A stretch of 6,263 bases of DNA from Candidatus Babelota bacterium (GTDB lineage: Bacteria; JAGOBX01): contig JAGOBX010000222.1 in assembly GCA_017999075.1 (NCBI GenBank), positions 1-6,263 on the forward strand. The letters are read 5' to 3'. This document shows positions 5,300 through 6,263 of this stretch, in pieces. The translations under genes were made by a program, and so were the position numbers. Below the pieces are notes generated by a model. It worked only from the letters and a program-made list of their open reading frames with translations, did not search any database and was not told the origin of the DNA. The stretch's first letter is position 1; every line of letters starts with the position of its first letter.

Positions 5300-6263
5300 A
5301 TCGGCAAATTACGATTTAAAAGAATTCGCCGTAGAATTATCAAAAAAAAAAGTGGCGCCAGTTATATATTTGATATATAACGAATCAGATTCTGAAAGCG
5401 CGGAATTTATAGATTCAGTAAAATTAGAATTGAATATTGTGGATGACAATATTTATATTTACCTTGGCGAAGAAATGGATTTAAATCAGTTTATAACCGA
5501 TTACTGCAACGTTCCGTTATTCGGCGATAAAAGGCTGTTTATTATAAAAAATTTAAATAACTCAAAACAAAAACGCGACAAAAAATTAGTTGAATCTTTT
5601 TTAAGGCTGCTTGAAGAACCTCAGCAGGAAAATTATATTATTATAACCAACCCTTATATTTCGGAAAAAAAATATACGGATTTGATATACAAAACTTTGC
5701 TGAATTCGGCAGTTATAAAAATAAAAGAAGGAAATGTTATTCAATGGATAAAAGATTATGCTGAAAAAAACAGGAAAAACATTGATATGCAGGCAGCAAA
5801 AAAATTATTCGCATTATGTAATGAAAAAAAAAATAATATAAAATCAGAATTGGATAAATTATTTTTATATTGTCTTAATGAAAAAGAAATAACTCTTGAA
5901 GTTATTTCTAAAACAGTTCAGAACTATGACGAGGATAATATTTTCAATTTATTGGATAATATAATCCTTCGTCAATACGAAAAATCAGTTATTCAATATA
6001 GGGAATTATTAAATAAACGGGTGTCTGCGAATGTAATATTGTTTAATTTAATTGAAAAACTGAATAAACTGATTTATTTTAAAGAAACTGCAGTTAAAAT
6101 GAAATATATTGGTGATTCTCAACTTGATCAAATTTGTGCTATAATCATGCAAAAATATAAGCTTCCAATAAATTATTATGAAAAGTATAAACTTAAAACT
6201 TTTGCAGCAAAGTATGATTTTGAAAAATTAAAACTTTTTTTAAAATATATGATAGAACTTGAT
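5268..6263 (+). CDS. holA: DNA polymerase III delta subunit, HolA (3' end cut by window)
   Basis: The delta subunit opens the beta sliding clamp within the clamp-loader complex, so the gene is a replication housekeeping gene. The frame is open for 332 codons to the window edge. Family members are about 330-345 residues, so only a few residues should be missing. Recognisable parts are the N-terminal entry strand (APVIYLIYNES, 30-40), the clamp-binding region NVPLFGDKRLFIIKNL (81-96), ENYIIITNP (121-129), WIKDYAEKNRKNID (160-173) and the helical domain NIKSELDKLFLYC (190-202). EEISK-like ITLEVISKTV (208-217), DEDNIFNLLDNII (221-233) and VILFNLIEKLNKLIYF (256-271) follow. ATG 5268 is the first start after an in-frame TAA (5253-5255). 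It has no Shine-Dalgarno and overlaps lptE by 32 bases, so translation is probably coupled. An A10 tract and a perfect inverted repeat lie near its 5' end. Confidence 0.85.
   Translation, partial: MTEQKPKLKIKSANYDLKEFAVELSKKKVAPVIYLIYNESDSESAEFIDSVKLELNIVDDNIYIYLGEEMDLNQFITDYCNVPLFGDKRLFIIKNLNNSKQKRDKKLVESFLRLLEEPQQENYIIITNPYISEKKYTDLIYKTLLNSAVIKIKEGNVIQWIKDYAEKNRKNIDMQAAKKLFALCNEKKNNIKSELDKLFLYCLNEKEITLEVISKTVQNYDEDNIFNLLDNIILRQYEKSVIQYRELLNKRVSANVILFNLIEKLNKLIYFKETAVKMKYIGDSQLDQICAIIMQKYKLPINYYEKYKLKTFAAKYDFEKLKLFLKYMIELD
5361..5381. repeat. Inverted repeat, 9-base arms with 3-base loop, in early holA
   Basis: GTTATATAT (5361-5369) and ATATATAAC (5373-5381) are exact reverse complements around TTG. 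They can form a compact hairpin about 95 bases into the holA message. It overlaps codons 32-38 (VIYLIYN). All pairs but two are A-U, so stability is low. Confidence 0.45.

Noticed and set aside
1-6263. Search by eye for tRNA, rRNA, CRISPR repeats, transposase genes, toxin-antitoxin or defence genes
   Set aside because: No such element was seen. Coding sequence fills nearly the whole window, and the only sizeable gap (2586-2739) is explained by a promoter and a hairpin.

Overview
The window is about 6.3 kb of very AT-rich bacterial DNA (roughly 30% G+C by eye). It is densely packed with genes, and apart from a short scrap at the left edge every gene is on the plus strand. The lipoprotein LptE indicates a diderm (outer-membrane) bacterium. 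The composition and gene types would fit an AT-rich candidate lineage such as the Elusimicrobiota, but nothing here fixes the taxon and that placement is a guess.

Left edge (1 to about 157): a minus-strand open frame, richer in G+C, encodes an acidic, proline-containing linker-like peptide with no start codon. It abuts, head to head, the 5'-truncated remains of a plus-strand DUF2079-like membrane protein. Both genes lack their N-termini at the same point, so this looks like a rearrangement breakpoint or an assembly chimera.

Envelope block (126-2585): the DUF2079-like protein carries a C-terminal beta-rich, Ig-like extension. It is followed after 18 bases by a BatD-like, single-pass membrane protein with a DUF4381-like cytoplasmic tail. 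A gene-free stretch (2586-2739) follows, holding a good sigma70-type promoter and a hairpin with a T-rich tail.

Second block (2740-6263): ugd (UDP-glucose 6-dehydrogenase), trmB (tRNA m7G46 methyltransferase, TTG start), lptE (LPS-assembly lipoprotein) and holA (DNA polymerase III delta subunit, cut by the window end). The spacing is 17 bases, then an ATGA overlap, then a 32-base overlap, which indicates one transcription unit. UDP-glucuronate production and LPS transport belong to surface glycan and outer-membrane building. TrmB and HolA are housekeeping genes for tRNA modification and clamp loading.

I see no RNA genes, CRISPR array, insertion sequence or recognisable defence or other new multi-gene system. 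The points most worth a second look are the breakpoint at about 126-157, the Ig-like extension of the DUF2079 protein, the promoter-hairpin leader upstream of ugd, and an A10 tract early in holA.
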